From Planctomycetota bacterium (GTDB taxonomy: Bacteria; Planctomycetota; UBA8742; UBA2392), in NCBI GenBank assembly GCA_019186845.1, contig JABARW010000052.1:1-37177 (forward strand): a stretch of 37,177 nt of DNA. The letters are read 5' to 3'. The notes beneath the pieces were generated by a model that ran no database searches, was not told where the DNA came from, and saw only the letters and a program-made list of their open reading frames with translations. Within the stretch, counting starts at the first letter, position 1; each line of letters begins with the position of its first letter. The position numbers and the translations under genes were made by a program. Below are positions 16,199 through 22,495 of the stretch, piece by piece.

Positions 16199-17506
16199 TC
16201 AGCGCCAGATCACGATGGTCATGATGCGCTTGTCGCCCGACTTCGTTGTCGATGCGCGAAACTTCAGTCTGCCGCGCATCTCGGTGTAAAGTGAAGCTTC
16301 TCCCTTCTTGAGCACGTCAGCCACCATGGCCGCGCAGTCCTGCTCGCTGAAGAACAATGCAAGAACATGCTCGATCACGTTGACGTTCTTGGGCGCCGGC
16401 CGATGGTCGTCCTCGGGCAGTTCGATCTCCAGGGTGATGCGTGTCAGGTCGCTTCGTGGACCCGTTACCGTCAGCACAGCGGTTGGGGTGCACTGCCACG
16501 AATAAGCGGACATGGCGTTGGAGGAAGAAGTCGTGCGATAGTGCTTGCCTGTAAGCTCCGGAATATTGGTGGCAAGTCGGGTCAACGTGCAGCCCGTGCC
16601 CGCTCGCCCGTCAGGGGAGGATGAGTGGCGCAGTCTCTCCTGGTCCCGTCGTTCAATTTCACGCTCCCACATGTCGCGCACTGAAGCCTGGCAAGCCAGC
16701 ACGCGATGTTGAAAGAAACTCGCGACGTCAACGTCGACGAAAAGCTCTGTGAAGTCCTTGGCAATGCCGTCGCGCGCCAGCACTTCGACCTCATCGCTGG
16801 TCAACGTTCCAATGATTTCCACCAGCAGACTGTCGCTGCAAGCCCGCTGGACCTCCCACAGAAATTTCTGGACCTTGTCGAGGCCCGGAGCGAATCGAAG
16901 CGACTGGCAGCGCGTCGCCTGCTTTGCAGCAGCCTCGCGATCGTTGGACTTGAGCAGCTTCCTCAAGTCTTGAATGGCAGCGTCCAGCAGTGTCTGGTGG
17001 CTGGCGTTGAGCTTGGCCGTGATTCTGCCAAGCAGTTCAGCGGCCCTGCCTCGCGTCTCCTCTGCCGCCAAGGGGGAGGCTTCCAGTGCGCCCTGCAAGA
17101 TGTCGTGCGCTTCTTCCGACATTCCCTTTTCGTCCAGGCCCGCGGCACGCGAAAGCTCTGCCCGGAGACTTGCCGTCTGTTCAAGTCTCTTTGTTTGCTC
17201 GGTTTCATGCAGACTCTGCTTGCGACTGTACTCATGCAAAGCAAGACCTGCGCCGACAATGACAAGCGCCATGACCAGAACGGCCAGCACAATGACGCCG
17301 GCTCTCGCTCTGGGGGCGTCAGAACCGCGTCCAGAGCTGCCGGCTGCGGCCTGAGTTGTGACCGTTGCAATTGGTGGCTCTGGAGTTGGTGCTATCGAGA
17401 CATCTTTGTATTCCGCGTCGCAATAGGTGCAGCGCACAACGCCTGGCAGTGCGGTCTCGCTGAAGTCCGAGGACCCACAAGTTGCGCACTTTCTTGAAAT
17501 GAGCAT
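16199..17506 (-). CDS. Zinc-ribbon, single-membrane-span protein of unknown function
   Basis: I chose the start at 17506 because it places a zinc ribbon at the extreme N-terminus: C7-A-T-C10 and C26-T-Y-C29. A longer frame (from 17608) has an unlikely N-terminus and runs towards the merR promoter. After a Pro/Thr linker there is one membrane segment (about residues 70-91, G-V-I-V-L-A-V-L-V-M-A-L-V-I-V). A helical, coiled-coil-like stretch (about 95-200) and a C-terminal mixed domain of about 230 residues with beta character follow. No catalytic motif is seen. Ribbon-in, domain-out architecture suggests an envelope sensor or scaffold. It points away from the merR cluster and is probably unrelated to it. 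Confidence 0.7.
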   Translation of the reverse strand: MLISRKCATCGSSDFSETALPGVVRCTYCDAEYKDVSIAPTPEPPIATVTTQAAAGSSGRGSDAPRARAGVIVLAVLVMALVIVGAGLALHEYSRKQSLHETEQTKRLEQTASLRAELSRAAGLDEKGMSEEAHDILQGALEASPLAAEETRGRAAELLGRITAKLNASHQTLLDAAIQDLRKLLKSNDREAAAKQATRCQSLRFAPGLDKVQKFLWEVQRACSDSLLVEIIGTLTSDEVEVLARDGIAKDFTELFVDVDVASFFQHRVLACQASVRDMWEREIERRDQERLRHSSSPDGRAGTGCTLTRLATNIPELTGKHYRTTSSSNAMSAYSWQCTPTAVLTVTGPRSDLTRITLEIELPEDDHRPAPKNVNVIEHVLALFFSEQDCAAMVADVLKKGEASLYTEMRGRLKFRASTTKSGDKRIMTIVIWR

Positions 17507-17639
17507 CCAAGGATTCCGCAGGCGCGAGGTCGGTCCGGGGTGACGCGAACTGATTGTTTCAAATGGCGGCAGCCAGTTCCAGCCGGCATCAGGGTGGGGC
17601 ACCCCCATGTACCGACAAAAGTACTGCCGCGAAATTGCC

Positions 17640-17670
17640 TTGAACCCGTAGTAAGCTACGGAAGTACTGT
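17640..17670 (+). promoter_or_regulatory. mer-type operator/promoter in front of merR
   Basis: TTGAAC (17640-17645) and TACTGT (17665-17670) have the long 19-bp spacer diagnostic of MerR-activated promoters. The spacer holds a dyad, CCGTAG-TAAG-CTACGG (17646-17661), followed by AAG. This closely follows the Tn501 mer operator, in which a CCGTAC/GTACGG dyad occupies the same place. GGGAGG before the ATG at 17689 is the ribosome-binding site. The regulator would activate its own operon. Confidence 0.85.
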
Positions 17671-17688
17671 TTTCTTGGGAGGTGCCAT

Positions 17689-18132
17689 ATGACCACCATG
17701 ACTGTAGGCAAGCTCGCCGAGTCCACGGGCATCAACATCGAGACCGTGCGCTTTTATGAACGCGAGGGGCTTCTGCCCAAGCCCGAGCGCAGCGCTGGCG
17801 GTCACCGTCTCTATGACGACGACGATGTCGCGCGCCTGCGCTTCATTCAGCGGGCCAAGGACGTCGGCTTTACGCTCAAGGAGATCCAGGACCTGCTGTT
17901 CTTGCGCACCTCCGACCTTGCCACCTGCGGAGATGTCAGTGAGCTTGCGACGCGCAAACTCAACGAAATTACCCACAAGATCGAGCTTTTGACCGAGATG
18001 CGCGAGCACCTCGCGGATCTGATCGAGCGCTGCCCCGGTGGCGACAAGAGCACCCAATGCTGCAGCATCCTGCAGGGTATCGAAGGCGGTTCAGCCAAGG
18101 CCGCCAAAGGCAAGAAAAGGAGTTCGGCGTGA
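17689..18132 (+). CDS. merR: MerR-family regulator, mercury-sensor type
   Basis: The 147-residue protein has a winged helix-turn-helix (residues 4-72; T-V-G-K-L-A-E-S-T-G-I-N-I-E-T-V-R-F-Y-E-R-E-G, then the wing G-G-H-R-L-Y) and a long dimerisation helix. Its cysteines C80, C115 and C124 have spacings of 35 and 9 residues, exactly those of the three Hg(II) ligands of Tn501 MerR (C82, C117, C126). C125 is an extra neighbour. It should bind the 19-bp-spacer promoter in front of it and switch transcription on when Hg(II) binds. A related soft metal is possible. Its stop TGA overlaps the GTG start of the barrel gene (GTGA), giving translational coupling. A basic tail (K-G-K-K-R-S-S-A) ends the protein. 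Confidence 0.93.
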   Translation: MTTMTVGKLAESTGINIETVRFYEREGLLPKPERSAGGHRLYDDDDVARLRFIQRAKDVGFTLKEIQDLLFLRTSDLATCGDVSELATRKLNEITHKIELLTEMREHLADLIERCPGGDKSTQCCSILQGIEGGSAKAAKGKKRSSA

Positions 18133-19016
18133 CACTGAAGCACCTGGCATTGCTGGCACTGGTCTGAGTCCTTGGGGCTGGCGCCGTGAGCGCCCACGAA
18201 ACCATGTTCGGACTGGGACCCAGAACCATCTGGAACAAGGGCCTGGAACTCGAACTCGAACAGGAGTTCGACTGGGCTTTCCGCTATTTCAGCGGAGACA
18301 ACCCCGATTCCAACCCGCGCGACCGCCGCATGTTCATGCACACCATAGAGCCCGGCATCACCTACGGGTTCTCGCGCGACTTCGCCATGCGGGTCAAGAC
18401 GCCCTACTTCTACATGCGCGAACACACCAAGGATGGCAGCGAGGTCTATGCCGGCGCGCGCAAGTTCTCCGTGGCTGGCACGTACCGCTTCCTCAACAAC
18501 GTCTTTGAGGGAGGCTCCACCAAGGCATCGTGGTTTGCCAGCATCGAGTTGCCAACGGCGACTCGGCGCCACGGCAAGCCCATGGGCGACGAGTTTGACG
18601 ACAACTGGACGTTCACGTTTGGCCTCTCAGCCTCCACCAGCACCACGCGCCACTATCTATGGTTTGATCTGGCGGGGCGCGGCAGCACGCAGATTGACGG
18701 CAGCGGCGCGGGCCCCGAGGCTCAGGCCCACCTGGCCTATGCCTATCGCGTGTTCCAGCTGACGGATTACCGCGACTTTGACCTGATTCTGCTGGTGGAG
18801 GCCGACGCGCGCTTTGAGCACCGTGGCCGTATGCACGGTGACCGCGATGACAACAGTGGCGGTTACTTCGTGCATCTGGCGCTTGGCATGCAGATGAACA
18901 TCACCAACCGCATCGAGTGCAAACTGGGGCTGAACCTGCCCGTGTACCGTTACCTGTTCGGCAAGCAGTTCTACCATGAAGGCGAGTTCATGCTGATGTT
19001 CAGCTACCTGATCTGA
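18129..19016 (+). CDS. Outer-membrane beta-barrel protein with in-frame UGA (Sec13) in its signal peptide
   Basis: From the GTG at 18129 (AAAGGAG upstream, overlapping the merR stop) the frame reads VTLKHLALLALV-UGA-VLGAGAVSA-HE. This is a complete signal peptide (basic start, hydrophobic core, A-V-S-A cleavage site) if the UGA at 18165-18167 is translated. The 295-residue product then continues as a barrel (M-F-G-L-G-P-R-T-I-W, alternating strands, C-terminal M-F-S-Y-L-I), like PF13557-type outer-membrane proteins found near metal-efflux genes. Starting at GTG 18186 instead would remove the signal and lacks a ribosome-binding site. A SECIS-like hairpin follows the UGA. If the UGA is selenocysteine, Sec is discarded with the signal peptide, which would make barrel synthesis depend on selenium supply. 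Confidence 0.7.
18165..18194 (+). promoter_or_regulatory. UGA plus SECIS-like hairpin (barrel gene)
   Basis: The UGA is at 18165-18167. A GGCGC/GCGCC stem (18180-18184 with 18190-18194) with loop CGTGA begins its loop 17 nt after the UGA, with G in the second loop position. Confidence 0.5.
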
Positions 19017-19026
19017 GGAGAAGAAC

Positions 19027-19491
19027 ATGACCCGCGGACTCCTGGCGTTGTTGCTGCTGGCCCTGGCGGCCGGCTGCCAGCTCACCAAAGAAGACTTCCA
19101 GCCCGTGCATCTGCGCAAGGGCGGCGGCGAGCCTGCGGCCGTCGACTCCAGGTGCGGCACCCAGCCCGAGCCAAAAGTCGAACCCAAGGCAAAACCCGAG
19201 GCCAAGCCGGAGGTCAAGGAGGTCATATACGCCATCGGCCTCAAAGGCATTGACTGAGGCGGCTGAACCACGGGCGTCGTGGACGCCCTCACCACCCAGT
19301 ATGGGTTGCTGGACAGCTTCACCGTTATCGAGGAATTCACGCTCTTCGTCCTGGCCAAGCCGCAGATCCGGCTCGACGAAAAGACCATCACTGACTTCAT
19401 CTACAAGGATTTCGGCTACGAAGTCTTCAGCTTCAAGGAGGACCTGCAGGGAGACTGGAAGGCGCTCAAAGCGCGATACAAGGTGAAATGA
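19027..19491 (+). CDS. Selenoprotein lipoprotein with UGGU motif, HMA-like domain
   Basis: GGAGAAG precedes the ATG. The product is 154 residues if UGA at 19255-19257 and 19264-19266 are read as Sec77 and Sec80. A lipobox (A-A-G-C17) is followed by a Lys/Pro/Glu spacer (about 45-67). A domain of about 85 residues comes next: V-I-Y-A-I-G-L-K-G-I-D-U-G-G-U-T-T-G-V-V-D-A-L. This lines up with the metal-binding loop and first helix of HMA/MerP domains (G-M-T-C-x-x-C-x-x-x-V-x-x-A-L), with Sec in place of both Cys. The strand-helix pattern continues after the UGAs to a clean TGA stop. It follows the barrel stop by 10 bp, in the same transcript. It is probably an outer-membrane or periplasmic soft-metal binder. 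Confidence 0.85.
19255..19288 (+). promoter_or_regulatory. Paired UGA codons plus SECIS-like hairpin (UGGU gene)
   Basis: A perfect 7-bp stem GGGCGTC/GACGCCC (19272-19278 with 19282-19288) with loop GTG starts 12 nt (to the loop) after the second UGA and 21 nt after the first. This is the best SECIS candidate in the cluster. Confidence 0.7.
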
Positions 19492-19527
19492 CCATTTTGA
19501 TGTAAGGATTAGTCAGGCCCGTTCGTC

Positions 19528-19533
19528 TATAAT
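19528..19533 (+). promoter_or_regulatory. Possible -10 element before the Cys-type HMA gene
   Basis: A consensus TATAAT lies 58 bp before the ATG at 19591, in the 99-bp gap after the UGGU gene. No good -35 at normal spacing is visible, so a second promoter here is possible but unproven. Confidence 0.35.
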
Positions 19534-19590
19534 GGGCTGCGTACAACAAACACGATGGGGCCTCGCCCCGCACTATTGAACGGAGACGAC

Positions 19591-20061
19591 ATGACGAAGT
19601 TCGTGACTGCATTGATGCTGTTCCTCGGCCTGGCTTTCGCCGGCACACCGCTGATGGCCCAGTGCAAGGGCTGTGACAGCTGCGGCGACAAGAAGACCGA
19701 GAAGAAGGAGAGCGAGAAGTGCTGTGAAGAAGAAGGCAAGGGCTGCTGTGACAAGGGCGATGCCAAGGATTGCGGCGGCTGCGGCGAGGTCAAGGCCAAC
19801 AGCTTTGTCGTGACGATTGAGGGCATGACCTGCGTCAAGTGCGCCAAGGCCGTCGAGAAGGCCATTGCCGCCATTGACGGCGTTGAGTCCGTCAAGGTCT
19901 GTGACAAGTCCGGCAAGGCGCTCGTCACCATGAAGGAAGGCAAGACGCTTGACAAGGCCGCCATCGAGACGGCCCTCAAGGAGACGGAGTTCAAGACCAA
20001 GTCCGTCGCCAAGGCCGAGCCCAAGAAGGAAGAGAAGACGGAAGAGAAGTCCAAGGGCTAG
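19591..20061 (+). CDS. Periplasmic HMA (MerP-like) metal-binding protein, cysteine form
   Basis: The 156-residue product has a signal peptide (MTKFVTALMLFLGLAFAGTPLMAQ). A Cys/Lys-rich segment follows (C-K-G-C-D-S-C-G, E-K-C-C-E-E-E, G-C-C, C-G-G-C) with about ten cysteines, able to bind several soft metal ions. Then comes a full HMA domain with the canonical G-M-T-C-V-K-C-A-K-A-V motif and the A-I-D-G-V-E-S-V strand, and finally a Lys/Glu tail. The HMA part aligns closely with the next gene, where the two Cys codons are UGA; it is the Cys reference that makes the Sec reading convincing. GGAG precedes the ATG, and a strong terminator follows. Confidence 0.92.
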   Translation: MTKFVTALMLFLGLAFAGTPLMAQCKGCDSCGDKKTEKKESEKCCEEEGKGCCDKGDAKDCGGCGEVKANSFVVTIEGMTCVKCAKAVEKAIAAIDGVESVKVCDKSGKALVTMKEGKTLDKAAIETALKETEFKTKSVAKAEPKKEEKTEEKSKG

Positions 20062-20083
20062 TCTTTGGCGCCCGCAATTCAGG

Positions 20084-20114
20084 GGGAGCGGCCTGCGCCG
20101 CTCCCTCTTTTTTT
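20084..20114 (+). terminator. Intrinsic terminator after the Cys-type HMA gene
   Basis: A 9-bp stem GGGAGCGGC/GCCGCTCCC (20084-20092 with 20097-20105, loop CTGC) is followed by TCTTTTTTTT. The next gene therefore probably has its own promoter or depends on read-through. Confidence 0.88.
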
Positions 20115-20186
20115 ACGGAATGTTAGGCTGCCCCGCGTAGTTCCATATGGAAGGGTTGTTTCCATTTCTCTTACAGGAGGATGCAC

Positions 20187-20606
20187 ATGCGTCAGATGGG
20201 ATTCATCGCTGCCGCGCTCCTGCTCTCAGTCAGTGTGGCGGGCGCGGCCTGCCAGGCACAAGAGAGCAAGGGCGAAGAAAAGAAGGCCGAGCAGCCGGCC
20301 AAGGTCGCACCCACGGTTTACAAGGTTGGCATCGACGGCGCGACGTGAGCGACGTGAGGACCCGCGGTCGTCAAGACCCTCTCCAGCCTGGAAGGCGTGG
20401 AAAAAGCAACGTGGGACAAGAAGAAGCAGGAAGCCACCGTCACGATGAAGGAAGGCAAGACGATTGAGAAGGATGCAGTCGTCAAGGCCTTCGAGGACAG
20501 CAGGTTCAGCGTCCGCTCTTTCGCCAAGGAGGGCGAAGAGACCAAGGAAGAAAAGAAGGAAGAGAAGAAGGACGGAACTGACGGAAACAAGGGCTCCGGC
20601 AAGTAG
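20187..20606 (+). CDS. HMA (MerP-like) selenoprotein with UATU replacing the CxxC metal site
   Basis: A strong AGGAGG precedes the ATG. The frame reads a signal peptide (MRQMGFIAAALLLSVSVAGAA), a Lys/Glu spacer, then Y-K-V-G-I-D-G-A-T-U54-A-T-U57-G-P-A-V-V-K-T-L and the rest of an HMA fold (L-E-G-V-E-K-A, V-T-M-K-E-G-K-T-I), ending in a Lys/Glu tail; 139 residues. It parallels the preceding Cys protein position by position (G-M-T-C-V-K-C against G-A-T-U-A-T-U; both share V-T-M-K-E-G-K-T). UGA at 20346-20348 and 20355-20357 therefore fall exactly on the two metal-binding Cys. Selenolate pairs would bind Hg(II) even more tightly than thiolates. A standard gene call would give only a truncated piece from GTG 20397. 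Confidence 0.9.
20346..20378 (+). promoter_or_regulatory. Paired UGA codons plus SECIS-like hairpin (UATU gene)
   Basis: A GGTC/GACC stem (20366-20369 with 20375-20378) with loop GTCAA starts its loop 12 nt after the second UGA and 21 nt after the first. This is the same geometry as in the UGGU gene. Outer GAG/CTC bases can extend it across a bulge. Confidence 0.5.
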
Positions 20607-20627
20607 CATCCTCCGCCGCAAATCGAG

Positions 20628-20656
20628 AACCGGGCGACGCCAGTCGCCCGGTTTTC
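20628..20656 (+). terminator. Intrinsic terminator after the UATU gene
   Basis: A perfect 11-bp stem (20628-20638 with 20643-20653, loop GCCA) is followed by TTCT. The next gene starts only 12 bp further on. Confidence 0.85.
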
Positions 20657-20667
20657 TATGTTATGGC

Positions 20668-20979
20668 ATGCGCGTGATGCTGCTTACAGCCCTGCTGCTG
20701 CTCACCGCCTGCGCGGCTCCGCCAAGACCACAAGCGCCCCCGGCCCGGGACTATCTCGCCTGGCTCGAATACGGGCAATGAGGCGAAGACTGACCCGGTT
20801 TCGATCTGATGATCGCGCGCCTGGATGGCGTCCAAAACGTATACGAAGATCCCCAGGGCGAGTTTCACATCACCTGGCGCGGCAGCGATGATGCTTTGCG
20901 CGCCGCGCTCGAGAGGCTGGCCCGCGAGCAGGGGGCCACGCTGCGCCAATTGAGCCCCTTGGCGCTGGCCGGTCCCTGA
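20668..20979 (+). CDS. Small selenoprotein lipoprotein with UGEDU motif, HMA-like domain
   Basis: The 103-residue frame reads through UGA at 20779-20781 (Sec38) and 20791-20793 (Sec42). It starts with a lipoprotein signal (lipobox L-T-A-C15), a Pro-rich spacer and D-Y-L-A-W-L-E-Y-G-Q-U-G-E-D-U-P-G-F. What follows (M-I-A-R-L-D-G-V-Q-N-V, E-F-H-I-T-W, A-L-E-R-L-A-R-E-Q-G-A) matches the helix-strand-strand-helix order of HMA domains, including the L-x-G-V-x-x-V signature. The Sec pair has three residues between instead of two, a variation on the usual CxxC. No Shine-Dalgarno is seen before ATG 20668 or 20677, and a terminator lies just upstream, so how it is expressed is unclear. Confidence 0.72.
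20779..20815 (+). promoter_or_regulatory. Paired UGA codons plus SECIS-like hairpin (UGEDU gene)
   Basis: A CGATC/GATCG stem (20802-20806 with 20811-20815) with loop TGAT begins its loop 13 nt after the second UGA. G is in the second loop position. Confidence 0.5.
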
Positions 20980-21036
20980 ATTGGCGGAACCTCGACAGGC
21001 CCGGCGGCGTCCCAGTTCGGGCCTGAGGAGAACGCC

Positions 21037-21396
21037 ATGAACAGGATGCTCACGCTGGTTTTGCTCACCACCATGTCCTGCGGCGTGCTGACGGCCGCGC
21101 CCCTGGCTCCAACGGCCGCGAAACCCGACTTTCTGTGAGCGGGCTGAGGGCCCCGCAACCTGCCCGTGAAGGCAGCGAAGTATGAAGCCTCTGTCAGTGG
21201 AGTGAAAGACGCCGAAGGAGCCGCCGCGCTCAGGAAGCTTGTGCTCGCGCTCGACGGTGTGGCCGAAGTGAGCGTGGACGAGAAGAACCAGACACTGACC
21301 ATCATCATGAAGGCAGGCAGCGAACTGAGCGAAGAGACGCTCTGCGCCGCGCTGAAAGATCAGCCCTACAGCTGCACGAAGTTCAAGCGGGCCTGA
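21037..21396 (+). CDS. Exported selenoprotein with UAGU motif ahead of a Cys-less HMA-like domain
   Basis: GAGGAG lies before the ATG. The 119-residue frame reads through UGA at 21136-21138 (Sec34) and 21145-21147 (Sec37). It has a signal sequence (MNRMLTLVLLTTMSCGVLTAAPLA; a lipobox at C15 is possible but weak), then D-F-L-U-A-G-U-G-P, then a domain of about 75 residues with HMA order (Y-E-A-S-V-S-G-V-K-D-A-E-G, L-D-G-V-A-E-V-S-V, L-T-I-I-M-K). Where HMA proteins have C-x-x-C this domain has D-A-E-G. The metal site therefore appears lost from the loop and replaced by a Sec pair about 15 residues before the domain. Two Cys near the C-terminus (about 103 and 113) could assist. It ends the cluster; surE is convergent 17 bp away. 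Confidence 0.78.
21136..21175 (+). promoter_or_regulatory. Paired UGA codons plus SECIS-like hairpin (UAGU gene)
   Basis: A CTGCC/GGCAG stem (21160-21164 with 21171-21175) with loop CGTGAA begins its loop 17 nt after the second UGA. Distance and loop sequence match the barrel-gene hairpin. Confidence 0.55.
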
Positions 21397-21413
21397 AAGG
21401 CAATGGCCTGCTT

Positions 21414-22214
21414 TCAAGCCTCCAGGGCGCGTCCCGGCTTGTAATCCGAGAACACGGGCGTCAGCGCAGTGTCCTCGATCGCGCTGACGTCATAGCGAAG
21501 CGGCGTAATGCTGATGTAGCCCGCGCGCACGGCGGCGCTGTCGTAGTGCTCATCCGTGATTTTGTCGCGCGCCGCCTTGCGTTCATCCCAGGTGGGCCAG
21601 TAGTAGTGGCGCCCGTCGGGAGCTTCGCGCTCTTCAAAGTTGTCGCCCTTGACCAGGGGTTCGAGCCGGGTGATTTTTGCGCCCTGCATCTTCGCCGGAG
21701 CAATGGGCGGAATGTTCACGCTGTAAAGGAAGTTGCGCTGGGTGTGACGCGCCGCCAGCAGCGAGCGCAGCAGGTCCGCCACGAGCAGGTCCAGGTGGGT
21801 CCAGTCCGGTTTGCTCCAGGTGGCCAGTGAGAAGGCAATGGACGGAATGCCAAAGCTGTGCGCCTCGGCCGCCGCTGAAACGGTGCCCGAAAAGAACACG
21901 TCCCAGCCCAGGTTGGCTCCGTGGTTGATGCCGGTGACGCAGAGATCGGGTTTGTGCTCCAGAAGCTTGATGCAGGCCAGGCGCACGCAGTCGCAGGGCG
22001 TTCCGCTGATGGCGATGCGCTGCTTCTCGCCGTGTGTCAGGGGCAGCGACCGCGCAAACACGGGTTGCCGCACCGTGATGGCGTGGCTTTGCGCGCTGTG
22101 TTCCTGCTCCGGGGCGACTACATAGACTTCGCCGCCCAGGCGCTGCACTGCCCGTTCCAGCGTCACCAGCCCGCTGGCGTTCATACCGTCGTCGTTGGTC
22201 ACCAGAATCCGCAT
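21414..22214 (-). CDS. surE: 5'-nucleotidase SurE
   Basis: The 266-residue protein opens with the SurE motif M-R-I-L-V-T-N-D-D-G-M-N-A-S-G and retains A-P-E-x-E-H-S-A-Q-S-H-A-I-T, P-C-D-C-V-R-L-A and S-G-I-N-H-G-A-N-L-G-type segments (here T-G-I-N-H-G-A-N-L-G). These form the divalent-metal and nucleotide site. It hydrolyses nucleoside 5'-monophosphates (and 3' in some species) and takes part in stress survival. The ATG at 22214 overlaps the upstream stop by one base (TGATG), so it is the third gene of a tightly packed three-gene unit. The C-terminus is longer by about 15 residues than E. coli SurE. Confidence 0.95.
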   Translation of the reverse strand: MRILVTNDDGMNASGLVTLERAVQRLGGEVYVVAPEQEHSAQSHAITVRQPVFARSLPLTHGEKQRIAISGTPCDCVRLACIKLLEHKPDLCVTGINHGANLGWDVFFSGTVSAAAEAHSFGIPSIAFSLATWSKPDWTHLDLLVADLLRSLLAARHTQRNFLYSVNIPPIAPAKMQGAKITRLEPLVKGDNFEEREAPDGRHYYWPTWDERKAARDKITDEHYDSAAVRAGYISITPLRYDVSAIEDTALTPVFSDYKPGRALEA

Positions 22215-22495
22215 CAAGCCTCCACGTCAATCACGATGCCCAGACCAGGCTGCCGTCCCTGCGCCGGTTCGCCTTCTTCGTCCAGCCGGGCCTTGTCTTC
22301 CGGCGCGGCCTGGCCGGAGTCCCGGCCGGCCGGGCCGTGGCCGTCGGCGTCACGGTCCGGTGAAGTCGCGTCGGCGTCCTTGATCTCGCCCGGGACCGCG
22401 CCAATACGCGCCAGCGGGTCCTGCACCCGCCTGGCCCCGGCCACCTCGGCCGTGCTCTGGGGCGATACAGGGGGCAGGGGCGGAAGGTCATTCAT
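22214..22495 (-). CDS. Small acidic, probably disordered protein
   Basis: The 93-residue frame is supported by its position: its ATG overlaps the stop of the peptidase gene (ATGA), and its stop overlaps the surE start. It is rich in Pro, Asp, Gly and Ala, with no signal peptide and no recognisable domain. The only ordered-looking part is the C-terminal G-L-G-I-V-I-D-V-E-A strand. An alternative frame on the same strand (22231-22491) is Arg/Pro-rich and looks like a shadow. The function is unknown. Confidence 0.65.
   Translation of the reverse strand: MNDLPPLPPVSPQSTAEVAGARRVQDPLARIGAVPGEIKDADATSPDRDADGHGPAGRDSGQAAPEDKARLDEEGEPAQGRQPGLGIVIDVEA

Noticed and set aside
15789..16294. Arg-rich frames in the repeat as protamine-like (Tpr-type) genes.
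   Set aside because: A similar claim exists for the E. coli tyrT repeats, but here no start signal or conservation can be shown, and the frames arise from the repeat's base composition.
20977..21037. A further in-frame UGA at 20977-20979 could join the UGEDU and UAGU genes into one long selenoprotein.
   Set aside because: The frame stays open, but the next gene has its own ribosome-binding site (GAGGAG) and a signal sequence starting at 21037. The intervening translation is low-complexity. I treat this UGA as the true stop.
18129..21396. The in-frame UGAs as pseudogene damage or UGA reassigned to Trp.
   Set aside because: Nine UGAs with no other disruption, eight of them in pairs at or near CxxC-type sites, do not look like decay. 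UGA serves as a normal stop in merR, the barrel gene, agmatinase and others here, and Trp is encoded by TGG throughout.
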